From contig DMER01000103.1 of the NCBI GenBank assembly GCA_003451645.1, positions 8,579 through 23,419 of the forward strand: a DNA stretch of 14,841 nucleotides, given 5' to 3'. The notes beneath the pieces were generated by a model, which was not told the DNA's origin, did no database searches, and was given only the letters and a program-made list of their open reading frames with translations. This DNA comes from Alphaproteobacteria bacterium (lineage in GTDB: Bacteria > Pseudomonadota > Alphaproteobacteria > Micropepsales > Micropepsaceae). Positions within the stretch are counted from its first letter, which is position 1. Each line of letters starts with the position of its first letter. Positions 13,575 through 14,841 of the stretch are shown here, in pieces. The translations under genes and the position numbers were made by a program.

Positions 13575-13629
13575 CGACGCCACCCCCTCTTGCTCTGACC
13601 CTAATCAGCCTTACTCGCAAGATTGCTGG

Positions 13630-13998
13630 TTATCCAGCCGTGTAGAAAAACTCTTCCCGCACGATCTTGCCGTTGGCGACCGTATAAAGCCCCGCCTCCT
13701 GCATTTGCATGCGCTGCCCTGAGGGTTTGTGCGTCACATCAATATCAAAGAGAACAATAAACCGGTCATCATGCGGGAACGGCCCTGTCATCTTGAATGA
13801 ATGGACCTCGTGGTTGTTGTACCACCATTCGCCTTTGGCCTTGATGGCGGCGAGCCCTTTGGCCGTCCGGTCCATGCCCGGCATCGCCCCCGCCTCAACG
13901 CTGACCGCATCGGCCGCATAGAGCTTGTCCTGCGCCTCCCGGTCCTTTCCCTCACGGCACATGGTTACCAGCGTGTTAGCAATATCATGTGTGGTCAT
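13630..13998 (-). CDS. NTF2-like / SnoaL-like domain protein
   Basis: A 122-residue soluble protein of the NTF2-like superfamily, small cone-shaped folds used as enzymes, binding proteins or assembly modules. Visible family features are the N-terminal helix ending in L-Y-A-A-D-A-V-S-V-E (26-35), G-L-A-A-I-K-A-K-G-E-W-W (48-59), a hydrophobic strand F-I-V-L-F-D-I-D-V-T-H (80-90) and the closing E-A-G-L-Y-T-V-A-N-G-K-I-V-R-E-E-F-F-Y (102-120). The start at MTTHDIA is fixed by AGGGAGG 5 nt upstream; the frame stays open back to 14259 but the extension is low-complexity and unlike the family. Activity cannot be assigned. A candidate promoter lies just upstream. Confidence 0.8.
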   Translation of the reverse strand: MTTHDIANTLVTMCREGKDREAQDKLYAADAVSVEAGAMPGMDRTAKGLAAIKAKGEWWYNNHEVHSFKMTGPFPHDDRFIVLFDIDVTHKPSGQRMQMQEAGLYTVANGKIVREEFFYTAG

Positions 13999-14023
13999 GG
14001 TTGCCTCCCTGTTGTGGTAGGCT

Positions 14024-14052
14024 CGTGTACCCTTTTTGTTCTTATCTGTCAA
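14024..14052 (-). promoter_or_regulatory. Candidate promoter of the SnoaL-like gene
   Basis: On the minus strand a perfect TTGACA (14052-14047) is followed after 17 nt by TACACG (14029-14024), about 25 nt before the ATG. The -35 is ideal and the -10 is weak. The rest of the 264-nt gap up to the next gene (13999-14262) shows nothing else I can support. Confidence 0.45.
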
Positions 14053-14262
14053 GGCTGAATGTTGATGCGGCATAGCGTCGTGGCGGCGTCTGGGGCCACG
14101 TTGCGCAGGTTGCTCGTCGTTCCTGCAATGCAGGGTATGGGCTTTGGAGAGATTGAAGTTGCCGGATGCCTTTTCGGTAGCCAGAGGCATGGTGACCTCT
14201 TCAATCTGGGGAAAATTCCTGCCAACCCCTTCGGTGCGCCCGCTCTTCATGCGAGGCATTCG

Positions 14263-14826
14263 TCAGACTTGTCGCAAATATCGTTGATAGTCCTTACGCT
14301 GCAGTACCCAGATGAAAGATAGCGCAAGAATTGGTAATACTAAGTATAGAAGGAACGTTATTCTATAGAGGCGTAATGGCCGGTACCACTCTGCATCACT
14401 ATAGACTAGATAGTTGTGACCGACGACCAGAACGCTCCAAACAATGATACCCCGCGGAAAGACATAGCCGCAGACATAGGCCATCACGTGCCACGGCCTT
14501 TTCGAGAAAACGCTGCCATCGGCCATTGAGAAATATTGGCCCCTGAATGCCTCGAAGCTGAGCCCCTTCTTGGATGGGAAATTGTCGATTGGGTAGACGA
14601 GACTGATATAGTTCAGCGTCATCACGCCCGCCAAAATCACGGCTGCCCCGGCGATGAGGCCAACCCAGCCCCAGCCCAGCACGCTTTGAAACGGGTTTAT
14701 CTCCCGCGCCAGGTCTGGCGTTATCAGATAGGTTATGGTTCCATCCGCCACGCGTGTCACAAGGATCAGGACCAGAAGCGTCCAAAATTCCGCCCGCCAC
14801 GGCCGCGTTGCGTTATGCCCCGTCAT
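14263..14826 (-). CDS. Four-helix integral membrane protein of unknown function
   Basis: A 187-residue inner-membrane protein with about four hydrophobic segments (12-35, 52-76, 113-142, 155-175) and a polar loop (80-112). The first helix carries R-V-A-D-G-T-I-T-Y and leads to E-I-N-P (42-45). This D-x-x-T ... E-x-N-P pattern recalls small uncharacterised membrane families such as DUF5658, but I would not assign it on that alone. GAGGGG lies 4 nt before the ATG. The 3' part is AT-richer than its neighbours: 14311-14390 is 32 GC in 80 by my count. That could reflect transfer or a relaxed, poorly conserved gene. No neighbour suggests a role. Confidence 0.75.
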   Translation of the reverse strand: MTGHNATRPWRAEFWTLLVLILVTRVADGTITYLITPDLAREINPFQSVLGWGWVGLIAGAAVILAGVMTLNYISLVYPIDNFPSKKGLSFEAFRGQYFSMADGSVFSKRPWHVMAYVCGYVFPRGIIVWSVLVVGHNYLVYSDAEWYRPLRLYRITFLLYLVLPILALSFIWVLQRKDYQRYLRQV

Positions 14827-14841
14827 AGTGCCCCTCGCATC

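Noticed and set aside
13999..14259. N-terminal extension of the SnoaL-like protein (87 codons)
   Set aside because: A strong AGGGAGG site marks the internal ATG at 13998, and the extension would contain the proposed promoter and unlike sequence.
1..14841. CRISPR array, insertion sequence, prophage, tRNA or rRNA genes, defence island
   Set aside because: Reading both strands showed no direct repeat arrays, transposase or integrase motifs, tRNA-like cloverleafs or known defence proteins.

Overview
This window reads as chromosomal DNA of an alphaproteobacterium with a Caulobacter-type cell cycle (Caulobacterales, Hyphomonadales or a relative). The sequence is GC-rich and has dense, tightly spaced genes. 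Three things support the placement: a tsaE-amgK-murU-addB-addA run of the alphaproteobacterial type, a DivL-like pseudokinase with tyrosine at the phospho-acceptor position, and a perfect CtrA-type TTAA-N7-TTAAC box upstream of it. The species cannot be named from the sequence alone.

Layout. (1) 1-5404, minus strand: an operon-like run of tsaE, amgK, murU, addB and the first codons of addA, with gaps of 2-32 nt. It combines tRNA t6A modification, cell-wall sugar recycling and double-strand-break repair. (2) 5546-7131, plus strand: a two-gene electron-transfer cassette, a putidaredoxin-reductase-like flavoprotein followed by a putidaredoxin/adrenodoxin-type [2Fe-2S] ferredoxin. No partner oxygenase lies in the window. 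(3) 7141-9522, minus strand: divL, convergent with the ferredoxin gene across 9 nt, with a strong hairpin over its last codons. (4) 9523-9914: a non-coding block with the proposed divL promoter (CtrA box, -10 element, stem-loop at the predicted mRNA 5' end) and three further strong inverted repeats. (5) 9915-12233, minus strand: a TonB-dependent outer-membrane receptor of unknown substrate. (6) 12234-12705: a divergent regulatory region with several operator-like palindromes. (7) 12706-12915, plus strand: a small cold-shock protein gene followed by a clear intrinsic terminator. (8) 12990-14826, minus strand: a membrane-anchored GyrI-like-domain protein, an NTF2/SnoaL-like protein, and a four-helix membrane protein with locally low GC.

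The strongest biological signal is the divL locus. The protein keeps four PAS-like modules and an apparently complete ATP-binding domain, but the H-box reads S-Y-Q-L-R-T-P-L. Its promoter carries a textbook CtrA site in the -35 position. In Caulobacter, DivL works with CckA to control CtrA activity, so this arrangement suggests that CtrA feeds back on the gene for its own upstream regulator. I see no defence system, CRISPR array, insertion sequence, tRNA or rRNA gene here.
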